Shown here: positions 27,344-35,724 of the stretch, in pieces
Layout of the letters: each line of letters starts with the position of its first letter
Numbering within the stretch: position 1 is the stretch's first letter
Assembly: GCF_013423485.1 (NCBI RefSeq)
Contig: NZ_JABFFR010000001.1
Coordinates: forward strand, 558,001-622,000
DNA: 64,000 nucleotides
Source of the DNA: Azospirillum oleiclasticum
GTDB lineage: Bacteria > Pseudomonadota > Alphaproteobacteria > Azospirillales > Azospirillaceae
Direction: 5' to 3'
Made by a program: the position numbers and the translations under genes
Notes under the pieces: model-generated
What the model saw: the letters and a program-made list of their open reading frames with translations, nothing else
Database searches by the model: none
What the model was told of the DNA's origin: nothing

Positions 27344-27378
27344 AATCAAAACAAGACCAAGAAACACGGGAGAATCGC

Positions 27379-28266
27379 ATGGCGACGGTCGCGTTCATCG
27401 GCTTGGGCAACATGGGCGGCCCGATGGCCGCCAACCTCGTGAAGGCCGGCCACACGGTGCGGGGCTTCGACCTGTCGGTGGCGGCGCTGGATGCCGCGCG
27501 GACGGCCGGGGCGTCGGTGGCGGGAACTCCGTCCGAGGCGGCGGCCGGGGCGGACGTCGTCATCACCATGCTGCCGAGCGGCAAGCATCTGCTCGACGTC
27601 TACGGCTCGGGCGTGCTGGGTGCGGCCGCCACCGGGGCGCTGTTCATCGACTGCTCGACCTGCGACGTGGAATCGGCCCGCAAGGCGCACGCCCTGGCGT
27701 CTGACGCGGGCATGCTGTCGCTGGACGCCCCGGTGTCCGGCGGCGTCGGCGGCGCCACCGCGGCCACCCTGACCTTCATGGTCGGTGGCAGTGCGGACGC
27801 ATTCGAGCGCGGGCGGCCGGTTCTGGAAGCGATGGGCAAGCGGGTGATCCATTGCGGCGACGCCGGCAACGGGCAGGCCGCCAAGATCTGCAACAACATG
27901 ATCCTCGGCATCTCGATGATCGGGGTGTGCGAGGCCTTCGCGCTGGCCGAGAAGCTGGGGCTGTCCACCCAGTCGTTGTACGACGTGGCCTCCACCTCGT
28001 CCGGCCAGTGCTGGTCGATCACCAGCTATTGCCCGGTGCCCGGCCCGGTGCCGGCCAGCCCGGCCAACAACGGCTACAAGCCCGGCTTCGCTGCGGCCCT
28101 GATGCTGAAGGATCTGCGGCTGGCCCAGGCGGCGGCACAGCAGGTGGCGGCGGCCACGCCGCTCGGCGCCCACGCCGCCCAGATCTACGCCCTGTTCGAC
28201 GCGGCCGGCCACGGCGGCGACGATTTCTCCGGCGTGATCAACTTCCTGAAGGGGCAGGCGGGCTGA
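27379..28266 (+). CDS. mmsB: 3-hydroxyisobutyrate dehydrogenase
   Basis: Cytoplasmic NAD-dependent enzyme of 295 residues that oxidises 3-hydroxyisobutyrate to methylmalonate semialdehyde, the substrate of the upstream mmsA product. It has the N-terminal Rossmann motif FIGLGNMGGPMAANLVKAGH, the family substrate motif DAPVSGGVGGATAATL with its conserved Ser and Gly residues, and the catalytic lysine region GNGQAAKICNNMILG. GGGAG precedes the ATG. Its last 29 bp overlap the convergent TetR gene, so the coding ends are interleaved. Confidence 0.96.
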   Translation: MATVAFIGLGNMGGPMAANLVKAGHTVRGFDLSVAALDAARTAGASVAGTPSEAAAGADVVITMLPSGKHLLDVYGSGVLGAAATGALFIDCSTCDVESARKAHALASDAGMLSLDAPVSGGVGGATAATLTFMVGGSADAFERGRPVLEAMGKRVIHCGDAGNGQAAKICNNMILGISMIGVCEAFALAEKLGLSTQSLYDVASTSSGQCWSITSYCPVPGPVPASPANNGYKPGFAAALMLKDLRLAQAAAQQVAAATPLGAHAAQIYALFDAAGHGGDDFSGVINFLKGQAG

Positions 28267-28888
28267 CCGCCGGCGCGTAGCCGCGGGTGAAGAGGCCGAC
28301 CGCCCCGTTCACGAACCGGGCGATCTCGGCCTCGTCCGGCACCTGCTCCATGCCCAGCAGCAGGCGCAGGTGCAGGTGCGACTTCAGCATGCCCAGGAAT
28401 TGCTCGGCCGCCAGTTCGGAGTCGGGAACGGTCAACCGTCCCCGGCGGTCGGCGTCCGCCAGAAAGGCCGACAGGCGGCCGATCGCCACCGCCGGCCCCG
28501 ATTCGTAGAAGGCCCGGGCCAACTCCGGGAAGCGGTGGGATTCCGCCAGCACCACCCGGTGGACCGCCAACGTCTTGGGCGACAGCAGCAGCGTGAAGAA
28601 GCGGCGGGCGATCACGGTGAGTGCCTCGGCGACCGGCATGCCGCACAGAGCCTCGCACCCCATGCCGTCCATCAGCCCGTCGCAGCGCTGCGCCATCATC
28701 GCCGCGAACAGCTCGTCCTTGCTGCGGAAATGGGCGTAGAGCGTGGCCTTGGACACGCCGGCCGCGCGCGCCACCATATCCATGCTGACATTGCCGAAGC
28801 CACTGTCGAGGAACAGCCGCACCGCCGCGTCCAGGATCACGGCGGGTTTGCTGCCCGGTTGCGCGTTGGGGGCCATCAGCCCGGTCAT
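28238..28888 (-). CDS. TetR-family regulator
   Basis: Regulator of 216 residues. The TetR N-terminal DNA-binding domain (about 15-62) reads AVILDAAVRLFLDSGFGNVS and ATLYAHFRSKDELFAAMM. The C-terminal ligand and dimer domain resembles the TetR_C_7/AefR-like type. The ATG at 28888 has GAGG upstream; a longer frame to 28972 would run through the operator region. Two palindromes 47 and 105 bp upstream of the start are the likely binding sites, which suggests autoregulation. It converges on mmsB with overlapping ends. The target genes are not evident. Confidence 0.88.
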   Translation of the reverse strand: MTGLMAPNAQPGSKPAVILDAAVRLFLDSGFGNVSMDMVARAAGVSKATLYAHFRSKDELFAAMMAQRCDGLMDGMGCEALCGMPVAEALTVIARRFFTLLLSPKTLAVHRVVLAESHRFPELARAFYESGPAVAIGRLSAFLADADRRGRLTVPDSELAAEQFLGMLKSHLHLRLLLGMEQVPDEAEIARFVNGAVGLFTRGYAPAVSPPAPSGS

Positions 28889-28934
28889 GAAGCCACGTCC
28901 TCGTCGTTTCCGGAATGTCCGCCATGCTACGGAC

Positions 28935-28950
28935 TGAACCGTACAGTTCA
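28935..28950. promoter_or_regulatory. TetR operator copy 1 (near-palindrome)
   Basis: TGAACCGTACAGTTCA, a 16-bp inverted repeat with one mismatch, 47 bp upstream of the TetR start. With its flank GGAC it is the mirror image of the second copy at 28993-29008, differing by one base. Partly AT-flanked and in the promoter position of the regulator gene, it fits an autorepression site. Confidence 0.7.
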
Positions 28951-28992
28951 ATGTTGACCGAACATGGTCCATGCGGCATGCTGATGCAACGT

Positions 28993-29008
28993 TGAACCGT
29001 ACGGTTCA
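28993..29008. promoter_or_regulatory. TetR operator copy 2 (perfect palindrome)
   Basis: TGAACCGTACGGTTCA is a perfect 16-bp palindrome, starting 58 bp from the start of copy 1. The flanking GTCC here pairs with the GGAC beside copy 1, so the two sites lie in mirrored orientation. The spacing allows two dimers on separate faces or a loop. The next rightward gene begins 275 bp away. Confidence 0.7.
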
Positions 29009-29282
29009 GTCCGAATTTCCGTTCCCCCTATGCGGATATCCGGATCGGCCCCGGTTCCAGCTTCCCGGCCGTTTCGCCGCCCCCCATCGGCGGGCGGCCG
29101 GGGTGTGATCCCGGTCCCCCGCCGGGTTCGCTGCGACTGTCTGCCGCACTTCGGTCCCTTCCCCCGCTCAGTACCGGGACCGGGGTGCGGTGGGCATTGC
29201 GTCCGCACCGGGTCGCGGGCATGACTTCGCGGTCGATACTGTGGTATCAGGACGAGAACCAATCGCCTCGTGGACCGCAGGT

Positions 29283-29810
29283 ATGAGCAACGGAAAGCGC
29301 AAATACACCCGCGGCGAAGTCAAGGAACTGCTCGGAGCCCTCGAGCGGCAGTGCCGTGAGGCCGCCAAACTCGCCAAAATGGCGGAAGTGGAGGCCACCA
29401 AGCACAGCTTTCACGCCTATCGGGAGTTCCGCGACAAGGTCGGCGAATTCCAAGCCCTGGTCATCCTCATCGAGCAGCGGCTGCGCAATCTGGCCGACGC
29501 AAGGTCCGACGATTTGCGCGACCAGTTCGAGCGGCTGGACATGGTGATGCTGGCGCTGCTGGTGCGCGCGAGTATGCGGTTCTTCTTCGTGCTGTCGGCC
29601 AACCCGATCCTGCCCATGGGCGCCCGCGAGATCTTCCTGCAGGAACTGCGCAGCCTGCACGACGCGAGCGAAAGGCTGCGTCGTCCGAACTATGCCGGCA
29701 AGATGGGGGCCGATCTCGACCGCGATCTGGAAACCGCGTCGCTGATCCTCGAGGAGATCATCGACAAGGCGCCCAGCCTGCTGAATTTCCGCGCGGCGAC
29801 GACGGGGTAG
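29283..29810 (+). CDS. Helical hypothetical protein (175 aa)
   Basis: Unrecognised soluble protein of 175 residues, almost entirely alpha-helical by composition, starting MSNGKRKYTRGEVKELLGAL. It has charged amphipathic helices (REAAKLAKMAEVEATKHSF, DDLRDQFERLDMVMLALLV) and one short hydrophobic patch (MRFFFVLSANPILPMGAREI) that is too polar to be a membrane span. There are no cysteines of note beyond one near the start. The ATG at 29283 is the most natural start; the frame stays open further upstream. It ends 5 nt before the convergent MaoC gene. A coiled-coil or adaptor role is possible. Confidence 0.65.
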   Translation: MSNGKRKYTRGEVKELLGALERQCREAAKLAKMAEVEATKHSFHAYREFRDKVGEFQALVILIEQRLRNLADARSDDLRDQFERLDMVMLALLVRASMRFFFVLSANPILPMGAREIFLQELRSLHDASERLRRPNYAGKMGADLDRDLETASLILEEIIDKAPSLLNFRAATTG

Positions 29811-29815
29811 GGCAC

Positions 29816-30265
29816 TCACGACTCCGACGGGCGGCACGGCACCAGCAGGTTGGCGGTGAAGCGCTGCACCACCGCCCCCGCCTGGTTGAAGGTGGTCGTG
29901 CGCATGCGGACAATGCCACGGGTCGGGTTGGTGGCGGAGGGGCGCACCGCAAGGATCTCGCTCTCGATGCGCAGCGTGTCGCCCGGGCGGACGGCCGTGG
30001 GCCAGGACATCTCCTCGATCCCGAGTCCGACATAGCCGGTGGCTAGGTCGGCTCCGCCATCCACGATCATCCGCATGGTCATGGCCGCGGTGTGCCAGCC
30101 GCTGGCGGCCAGACCGCGGAACAGGCTTGCCTCGGCCGCGGTCTCATCGAGATGGAAGGGTTGCGGATCGAAGGAGGATGCGAAGGCCTTGATCGACTCC
30201 GTCGTCACGGTCACCGGTCCACCGGTGAAGACATCGCCGACCGAAAGGTCATCCAGATATCGCAT
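29816..30265 (-). CDS. MaoC-like dehydratase
   Basis: Hot-dog-fold protein of 149 residues in the MaoC-like (R)-specific enoyl-CoA hydratase group. The family start YLDDLSVGDVFTGGPVTVT, the hydratase segment FASSFDPQPFHLDETAAEAS with its conserved Asp and His, and LFRGLAASGWHTAAMTMRM are all present. Such enzymes hydrate or dehydrate acyl-CoA chains, and many in this group act on side-chain carbonyl compounds rather than PHA precursors. It is transcribed alone, leftwards, with its start 439 bp from sciP. Exact substrate unknown. Confidence 0.88.
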   Translation of the reverse strand: MRYLDDLSVGDVFTGGPVTVTTESIKAFASSFDPQPFHLDETAAEASLFRGLAASGWHTAAMTMRMIVDGGADLATGYVGLGIEEMSWPTAVRPGDTLRIESEILAVRPSATNPTRGIVRMRTTTFNQAGAVVQRFTANLLVPCRPSES

Positions 30266-30371
30266 GCTCCACTCCCGTCCATCGCCGCGTCGCCATGCCG
30301 CTTCCTATCACGGAAGGGGGTGGCGTGACGGCTGTCGGGGAAGCGGGGGAGGAATGCGCCGGACGGCGGGC

Positions 30372-30704
30372 CTACTCGGCGGCGCGGTTGTCGCCGGCGT
30401 GGAGCAGGCTGGCCCCGCGGTAATCCTGGAGACGCGTGGCGCGCAGGCCTCGGACGCCGTGGCTGTCGATGAGCCGCTGCCAGGACAGGAACTCCTCCAC
30501 CGACAGCGTGTAGCGGCGGCAGGCCTCCTCCAGGCTGATCAGGCCCGAGCGCACGCCGGCGACCACCTCCGCCTTGCGGCGCATCACCCAGCGCTTGGTG
30601 TCCGGCGGCGGAAGATCGTGCTCGGTCATGGGTCGTCCCGTCGGGCTGATGACCAACGCTCCGTCTGAGCCATCGGCGTCGAAATCTGTCTCGCGCGACG
30701 ACAT
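30372..30704 (-). CDS. sciP: CtrA inhibitor SciP (DUF1153)
   Basis: Small helix-turn-helix protein of 110 residues. In Caulobacter, SciP binds the master regulator CtrA and blocks its recruitment of RNA polymerase in G1, tuning flagellar and cell-cycle genes. The core is diagnostic: PPPDTKRWVMRRKAEVVAGV, LISLEEACRRYTLSVEEFLS and RLIDSHGVRGLRATRLQDYR. The ATG at 30704 is chosen for the normal spacing to the ISPTGRPMTEHDLPPP lead; the frame is open to 30749. It lies directly downstream of the flagellar operon. A possible CtrA half-site pair lies 63-77 bp upstream. Confidence 0.93.
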   Translation of the reverse strand: MSSRETDFDADGSDGALVISPTGRPMTEHDLPPPDTKRWVMRRKAEVVAGVRSGLISLEEACRRYTLSVEEFLSWQRLIDSHGVRGLRATRLQDYRGASLLHAGDNRAAE

Positions 30705-30766
30705 TCCCTGCCGCTCCACCTTCTTTTCAGGCTCCCCAAATGCACGCAAACTTTAGGGGTAGCGGC

Positions 30767-30781
30767 TTAACAAAACCCTAA
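30767..30781 (-). promoter_or_regulatory. Possible CtrA site upstream of sciP
   Basis: Read on the minus strand, TTAG-N7-TTAA differs by one base from the CtrA consensus TTAA-N7-TTAA and lies 63-77 bp before the sciP start. CtrA drives sciP in Caulobacter, which makes the position meaningful, but one such match can occur by chance. Confidence 0.35.
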
Positions 30782-30792
30782 ACGCCTGGGGT

Positions 30793-30814
30793 AATGCTTT
30801 GGGTGCAAAGCGTT
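30793..30814 (-). terminator. Hairpin after flgD
   Basis: A 9-bp stem (one G-T pair) around GCTTTG/CAAAGC with a 4-nt loop, 35 bp past the flgD stop. No U-run follows on the minus strand, so termination is uncertain. It separates the flagellar operon from sciP. Confidence 0.4.
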
Positions 30815-30848
30815 ATGCCCGCTACACGGGCGCGCCCTGGGTGGCGCC

Positions 30849-31595
30849 TCAGCTCACCGACACGACGTCGGGAATCTCGACGTTCACGCCGTTGTTGGTC
30901 TTCAGCACCGTCTCGCCGGTCTTGCTGTAATCGATGCCGGTGACCAGACCCTTGGTGTAGGTGGTGGTCTTGATGGTCTCGTCCTTGTTCTCGCTGGTGG
31001 GAGCGATGTTGATGCGGTAGCTGCCGGGCTGCACGGCGCGTCCCTGATCGTCCTTGAAGTCCCAGACGAAGGCGTGCTTCGAGCCGGTCTTCGTGTCGCC
31101 CTTGGTCGAGCTGACGAGGCGGCCCTGCGAATCCAGGATATCGACGCGCACGGACTTGGCGCTCTTGTCCAGCTCGTAGCCGAGCTCGATCGACGTCATC
31201 CCCTCGGTGTACTGGAAGGTGTCGCCTTTGTATTCGACGGCGCGGTTGAGATAGAAGAGGTTGCCGCTGGTCGTGTAGTTCTCCTGCAGCTTGACCAGCT
31301 TGTCGAGGCGGGAGTTGGTGGCGATGTTCTGCTCGACGTTGGCGAACTGAACGAGCTGGTTGGTCATCTCGTTCGTATCCATTGGCTTCAGCGGGTCCTG
31401 GTTCTGCATCTGGGTGGTCAGCAGCTTCAGGAACTGATCGAAGTTGTCGCCGAGGCCCTGCAGAGCGGTCTGCGTCTTGCCCGAGTCGGACGTGTCGGTG
31501 GTGGCCTTCTTGACGTTGTCGGTGTTCGCGGTCTGCTTCACCGTGCCGTACTGGTTCAGCAGCGTGTTTGTGCCGGAAATCGTGTCGGTCGCCAT
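30849..31595 (-). CDS. flgD: Flagellar hook capping protein FlgD
   Basis: Hook assembly scaffold of 248 residues that caps the growing hook and helps FlgE subunits polymerise, after export by the flagellar secretion apparatus. The N-terminal signature is plain: FDQFLKLLTTQMQNQDPLKP followed by DTNEMTNQLVQFANVEQ. The C-terminal part is an Ig/tudor-like FlgD region (VWDFKDDQGRAVQPGSYRI). Length is normal. It is the last gene of flgI-flgJ-flgN-fliK-flgD, 30 bp after fliK. FliK and FlgD act together in hook building and are often paired. Confidence 0.95.
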   Translation of the reverse strand: MATDTISGTNTLLNQYGTVKQTANTDNVKKATTDTSDSGKTQTALQGLGDNFDQFLKLLTTQMQNQDPLKPMDTNEMTNQLVQFANVEQNIATNSRLDKLVKLQENYTTSGNLFYLNRAVEYKGDTFQYTEGMTSIELGYELDKSAKSVRVDILDSQGRLVSSTKGDTKTGSKHAFVWDFKDDQGRAVQPGSYRINIAPTSENKDETIKTTTYTKGLVTGIDYSKTGETVLKTNNGVNVEIPDVVSVS

Positions 31596-31625
31596 CGTCG
31601 TGTTCCTTGTCGGAGCGCGCCGACG

Positions 31626-33629
31626 TCACACACGGACATCGACGCGGCCGGGGGCCAGGGTCATCGTGTAGGCGGCGAGGTCGGCGGCCTCGTCCGGTTC
31701 GGCCGCACCGCCTCCACGCCGCCCCCGGCCGGCGTTTCGGGCGCCCTGGCCGTGGGATTCGAAGGGATTGCCTTCCCCGCGCAGGCTGAAGCTCAGGCTG
31801 TCGGAGTCGGCGTTCAGTCCAGCTTCTTGCAAGGCCCGTTCCAACCCGCGGGAATCACGCTGCAGCATCTCCAGAGTCTGCGGACGCTCCACCGCCACCG
31901 AGGCGCTGACCTTGCCGTCCTGGCCGAATTCCAGCCGGATGTCGATGCGACCCAGCTCGTCCGGGCGGAGCTGGATGGTGAACTGGTCGTTGCCATCCTT
32001 GACGTTCTTCTGGATGTGCACGGCGATCTGATCGTGCACGCCCATCGGCGCCTGCGGCCCGCGTCCGGCGCGCAGCGTCATGATCGGGGATGCCGCATCG
32101 GTCGCGGCCGGCCCGCGGGCGGCTTCCAGGATGGCGATGGGGGTGGTGCTGTGATCGAACGACGACGCACCGTCCAGCGCGGCGACGGGGTGTGCGGTCG
32201 GAGCCGGCGCGACCGTGGCGGGATCGATGGACGGCTTCGATGCCGTGGCGTCTGTCGGGGTGGCGGCCGGGGCGGTGGGCTGTGGCTGGGTGCTCTGGGC
32301 GCCGTCGGCCGGCACCGCTGTGGCGGTGGGTTTGGCGGCCCCGTCCCTGGGCCGCTCCTCGCCGTTGCCGTGGCCGCGGCGGCCCGCCGCGTCGTTGGCG
32401 GCGACGTCCTGGAAGCGCGGGATGTCGGCGGCGTCGGCCGGCGGCGCTGCGGCGTCGTCGGTCTTCGGCTCAGCCGCTTCGGCATTGGCTGCCGCCTTGT
32501 CGGCAGGAATTGCCGCGGCGGCGGCAAGCTTTTCCGTGGAGCTGTCGGACGCCTGGGCCTGGGCTTGGGCTGCCGCCGGGGCCGCCACGGCAGCGGCGAC
32601 CGCCTCCTCCGGCACCGCGTCGGCGGCGTCGGTGGTCACGGCGGCCGGCGCTGCCGGCACCGCGGCTTCGTCGTCGGTGGCCGGCGTGTCCGCCGTGGCC
32701 TCCGCCGCCTCTGTGGGCGCGGCGGTCAGGGCCGGGTCGGCGGCCAACGGCGGGGTGGGCATCATCACGCCGGAATCCGGGGCATTCGCGTCCGGCAGCG
32801 CATCCTCACCGGGGCCGCCCTGCAGCGGCAGGGTCGGATCGCCAGCGTCCGCCGACAGCAGCGGGGCCGTTCCGTCGGCCGGCTCGACGCCGTCCTCCAC
32901 CGTGACGTCGACCTCCAGGTCCGAATGCAGGCTGGACAGCTCGATCGTCTGGCCGGGGCCGATCAGGGTGATCACGGTTTCGGTCACCGTCACGGTCGCT
33001 TCGATCGTCACCTCGGTGGCCTGGGCGCCATCGGCGCCCACAAGCTCGTCCGGTGCGTCGTCGAGCGCAGCCGCTTCGTCATCGGGGCCCGCTTCGGCGA
33101 TGGCGGAGGCGTCCTGTGGCGCTTCGGCGGCATCCGCGGCGGCCGGCCCGGGGCGTGCCGCGGTGTCGGTGCCGGCCGCCGGCCCCGATCGGTCGGCCGC
33201 GGGCGCTGCCGGTTGCGTGGCTGTCTTCGCCTCCGGCCGTGGCGGCTGCCGGTCGACCGGAGCGGCGGTTTCACGCGGCTGCGGGGCGCGGGCATCGGTC
33301 GTGTTCCGGGGGGCGTTCTCCTCCCACGCCCGCTCACGGTCGGCGCGGCGCTCGTCGGCGCGTGCCTGGGCATCCGCGCGGAGTTGCGCCTCGGTCCGCG
33401 CCTGGGCGTCGGCCCGGGATTGGGCGTCGGCATCGGCCATGGCCCGGTTGCGGTCGCGCATGGAGGGTCGCACCGGCTCCCGCTCGGACGTGGCAGCCCT
33501 GACCGGCTCCTCCCGCGGGCGGGTCAGCCGGTCCAGCATGCGGGCGAAGGCGTCGTCCTTGTCGCCGGTCGTCTGGCCGGAGGTCAGCGCGTCGAAAAGC
33601 GACTGGGAGGAGATCGACCGGACGTCCAT
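31626..33629 (-). CDS. fliK: Flagellar hook-length control protein FliK
   Basis: Secreted molecular ruler of 667 residues that measures the hook and switches the export gate to filament substrates. The first 60 residues are Ser/Asp-rich. A very long disordered Ala/Pro/Asp-rich part (about 60-520) follows, as in other FliK proteins. The conserved Flg_hook domain (about 545-640) contains VHIQKNVKDGNDQFTIQLRP and DELGRIDIRLEFGQDGKVSA, with the usual PxxLG-like motif as RPDELGRI. The Ala/Pro-rich ruler gives long antisense frames on the other strand, which are not genes. The gene lies between flgN and flgD. Confidence 0.92.
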   Translation of the reverse strand: MDVRSISSQSLFDALTSGQTTGDKDDAFARMLDRLTRPREEPVRAATSEREPVRPSMRDRNRAMADADAQSRADAQARTEAQLRADAQARADERRADRERAWEENAPRNTTDARAPQPRETAAPVDRQPPRPEAKTATQPAAPAADRSGPAAGTDTAARPGPAAADAAEAPQDASAIAEAGPDDEAAALDDAPDELVGADGAQATEVTIEATVTVTETVITLIGPGQTIELSSLHSDLEVDVTVEDGVEPADGTAPLLSADAGDPTLPLQGGPGEDALPDANAPDSGVMMPTPPLAADPALTAAPTEAAEATADTPATDDEAAVPAAPAAVTTDAADAVPEEAVAAAVAAPAAAQAQAQASDSSTEKLAAAAAIPADKAAANAEAAEPKTDDAAAPPADAADIPRFQDVAANDAAGRRGHGNGEERPRDGAAKPTATAVPADGAQSTQPQPTAPAATPTDATASKPSIDPATVAPAPTAHPVAALDGASSFDHSTTPIAILEAARGPAATDAASPIMTLRAGRGPQAPMGVHDQIAVHIQKNVKDGNDQFTIQLRPDELGRIDIRLEFGQDGKVSASVAVERPQTLEMLQRDSRGLERALQEAGLNADSDSLSFSLRGEGNPFESHGQGARNAGRGRRGGGAAEPDEAADLAAYTMTLAPGRVDVRV

Positions 33630-33666
33630 CGGGGAGTTTCCTTGGCAGAAGGCGGGCGGGAGCGGG

Positions 33667-34185
33667 CTACAGAGTGGTGTTCAGCGCGGCCGAGGCGATC
33701 GAGCCGTGCGCGGCCAGCCCCGACCCGTAGGTCGTGCGGCGGTAGCCGGCAGCGGCCGGGCCGTAGGCCGGCTTCAGACACTGCTGCGCCTGTCGGACCG
33801 CGGTGACGACCGTATCGACCAGCAGCTTCTGCCCTTCGGTCATCCGCTGGAGCGCCAGTGCGTTCTCGTGCACGGCGGCGTTGAGGGCGTCGTTGGCCGC
33901 CTTCAGCCGCGTCTTCAGCGGGGCCGGCAGGGCGGCCATGCCGTCGCGGTCGATGCGCAGCATGCGCGACACCTCCTCGCACACCAGCACCATCGGCTGC
34001 TTGGCCTTGACCAGTTCCGCCAGTTCCTGGTGCCGGCGGCCGTGGATGGCGGCGGTCTCGCGGGTCAGATGGGCGGACAGCCGCTCCATCAGGTCGGTCA
34101 GCGCCACCGCCCGTTCCTCCGCGTTCTTCGGCAGGTTGGCGGCGGGCTTGGGCTTCTGCGGGAAGCGGACATCGACCTTATCCAT
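33667..34185 (-). CDS. FlgN-like flagellar protein
   Basis: Helical protein of 172 residues resembling the FlgN export chaperone, which protects the hook-filament junction proteins FlgK and FlgL before export. It has long amphipathic helices: EERAVALTDLMERLSAHLTR, RRHQELAELVKAKQPMVLVC and RLKAANDALNAAVHENALAL. FlgN sequences diverge strongly, so assignment rests on size, helical pattern and place between flgJ and fliK. Its start overlaps the flgJ stop by 8 nt. The C-terminal 40 residues are Gly/Ala/Tyr-rich and look unfolded. Confidence 0.78.
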   Translation of the reverse strand: MDKVDVRFPQKPKPAANLPKNAEERAVALTDLMERLSAHLTRETAAIHGRRHQELAELVKAKQPMVLVCEEVSRMLRIDRDGMAALPAPLKTRLKAANDALNAAVHENALALQRMTEGQKLLVDTVVTAVRQAQQCLKPAYGPAAAGYRRTTYGSGLAAHGSIASAALNTTL

Positions 34186-34543
34186 TGGCGGCCTCCTGTG
34201 CCCTCAACAGTTCCTGATAGACCGGGCCGGCAAGGCCGAAGCCGCCGCGCTGGGTCACCGACTTGCCGTATTCCTGCACCAGCAGGGACCGGAACATCTC
34301 CTCGCCATGGCCGCCGCCGAAGGTCTCATCGACTTCCAGCCCCTCGAACATGGTGCTGACCATCTGGCTGACGAAGGTCGCCTCGAACTCGTTCGCCGCC
34401 TTGTGCAGCTTGGCGCGGGTGGCGGGGTCCACCTTGCTCTCGTCCATGTCGCGGCGCAGGGCCGGACGGTCCAGCCCGGCGCGTTCGACCAGCGGGTGGA
34501 CGCGCGGGGTGGGGAGGGTGGGAAGGGAGAGGGCGGCGTCCAT
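34178..34543 (-). CDS. flgJ: Rod-binding protein FlgJ (CheL type, no muramidase domain)
   Basis: Protein of 121 residues corresponding only to the rod-binding N-terminal half of enterobacterial FlgJ, the usual alphaproteobacterial form also called CheL. It has the signature KLHKAANEFEATFVSQMVST followed by GGHGEEMFRSLLVQEYGKSV. It should cap the rod during assembly in the periplasm; peptidoglycan must be cut by a separate enzyme, not seen here. Its ATG shares one base with the flgI stop (TGATG), and its stop overlaps flgN, so translation of flgI-flgJ-flgN is tightly coupled. Confidence 0.92.
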   Translation of the reverse strand: MDAALSLPTLPTPRVHPLVERAGLDRPALRRDMDESKVDPATRAKLHKAANEFEATFVSQMVSTMFEGLEVDETFGGGHGEEMFRSLLVQEYGKSVTQRGGFGLAGPVYQELLRAQEAANG

Positions 34544-35676
34544 CAGATCACCTCGATTTCGGCTTGCAGGGCACCGGCGGCCTTGATCGATTGCAGGATG
34601 CTGATCATGTCGCGCGGGCCCACTCCCAGCGCATTCAAACTTTGTACCAACTCCTGCAGGGTGACGCCGGAGGGCATCACGGTCATGCGGCGGTCGGACT
34701 GTTCGTCCACCTGGATGTCGGTGCGCGGCACCACGGCGGTCTGTCCCTGGCTGAAGGGGCCGGGCTGGCTGACCTGCGGGGTCTCGGTGATGCGGATGGT
34801 CAGGTTGCCCTGGGCGATGGCGACGGTGGAGATCCGGACATTCTCGCCCATCACGATCACGCCGGACTTCTCGTCGATGACGACGCGCGCCACCTGGTCC
34901 GGCGTGATGCGGAGCTGCTCGATCTCGGTGACGAGGCCCACCACGTCGCCGCGTCGCGGCTCCGGCACGGTCAGCAGCACCGATGCGGGGTCGGTGGCCT
35001 GGGCGGCGTTGCGGCGGAGCTGGGTGTTGATGGCGGTCGCCACCCGCTGGGCGGTGGTGAAATCGGGGTTGCGCAGCGACAACCGGATGACCGGCAGTTC
35101 GGCCAGCGAGAACTCGATCTCACGTTCCACAATGGCGCCGGACGCGATGCGGCCGGCGGTGGGCACGCCGCGGGTGACGCTGGCCCCCTGTCCCTGGGCG
35201 GAGAAGCCGGACACCGCGATCGGCCCCTGCGCCACCGCATAGACCTCGCCGTCCGCGCCCATCAGCGGCGTGACGAGAAGCGTGCCGCCCAGCAGGCTCT
35301 TGGCGTCGCCCATGGCGCTGACGTTGACGTCGATGCGGGTGCCCTGGGCGGCGTAGGCCGGCAGGTTGGACGTCACCATCACGGCGGCGACGTTCTTGGT
35401 GCGCAGGTTGGCCCCGCGGGTGTTGACGCCCATCCGCTCCAGCATGCCGATCAGGCTCTGCTGGGTGAAGGGCGAGTTGTTGAGGCTGTCGCCGGTGCCG
35501 TTGAGACCGACCACCAGCCCGTATCCGACCAGCATGTTGTCGCGCACCCCCTCCACATCGACCACATCCTTGATACGGGCGGAGTTGGCGAACACCGTTC
35601 CCGGCAATACGGCGGCGGCGAGGCCGGCCAGCAGGGCCAGGGCGAGCAACAGGCGGGTGACGGGGGCGGCGTTCAT
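34543..35676 (-). CDS. flgI: Flagellar P-ring protein FlgI
   Basis: Periplasmic protein of 377 residues that forms the P ring around the flagellar rod. The signal peptide (about 1-31, VTRLLLALALLAGLAAAVLP) is followed by the family start ARIKDVVDVEGVRDNMLVGY, the block LVVGLNGTGDSLNNSPFTQQ and the C-terminal ALGVGPRDMISILQSIKAAG. Size is typical. GGAG stands about 9 nt before the ATG. It opens the leftward flagellar operon. A sigma-54 promoter lies about 50 bp upstream, and fliX is divergent from the same gap. Confidence 0.96.
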   Translation of the reverse strand: MNAAPVTRLLLALALLAGLAAAVLPGTVFANSARIKDVVDVEGVRDNMLVGYGLVVGLNGTGDSLNNSPFTQQSLIGMLERMGVNTRGANLRTKNVAAVMVTSNLPAYAAQGTRIDVNVSAMGDAKSLLGGTLLVTPLMGADGEVYAVAQGPIAVSGFSAQGQGASVTRGVPTAGRIASGAIVEREIEFSLAELPVIRLSLRNPDFTTAQRVATAINTQLRRNAAQATDPASVLLTVPEPRRGDVVGLVTEIEQLRITPDQVARVVIDEKSGVIVMGENVRISTVAIAQGNLTIRITETPQVSQPGPFSQGQTAVVPRTDIQVDEQSDRRMTVMPSGVTLQELVQSLNALGVGPRDMISILQSIKAAGALQAEIEVI

Positions 35677-35724
35677 GCGGCGATACTCCAGGCGACGGTC
35701 CTTTGACCGGGGCTGCGCCAACCA

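Larger units (their letters stand above)
28889..29282. other. Intergenic region holding the paired operators
   Basis: About 390 bp upstream of both the TetR gene and the rightward orphan at 29283. Apart from the two palindromes I see no further element. The part 29050-29230 is extremely GC-rich, and frames there look like shadows. Confidence 0.35.

Noticed and set aside
31074..33806. Open frame of about 910 codons antisense to fliK and flgD
   Set aside because: Gly/Arg-rich shadow produced by the Ala/Pro/Asp-rich FliK coding sequence. No ribosome site or family signal.
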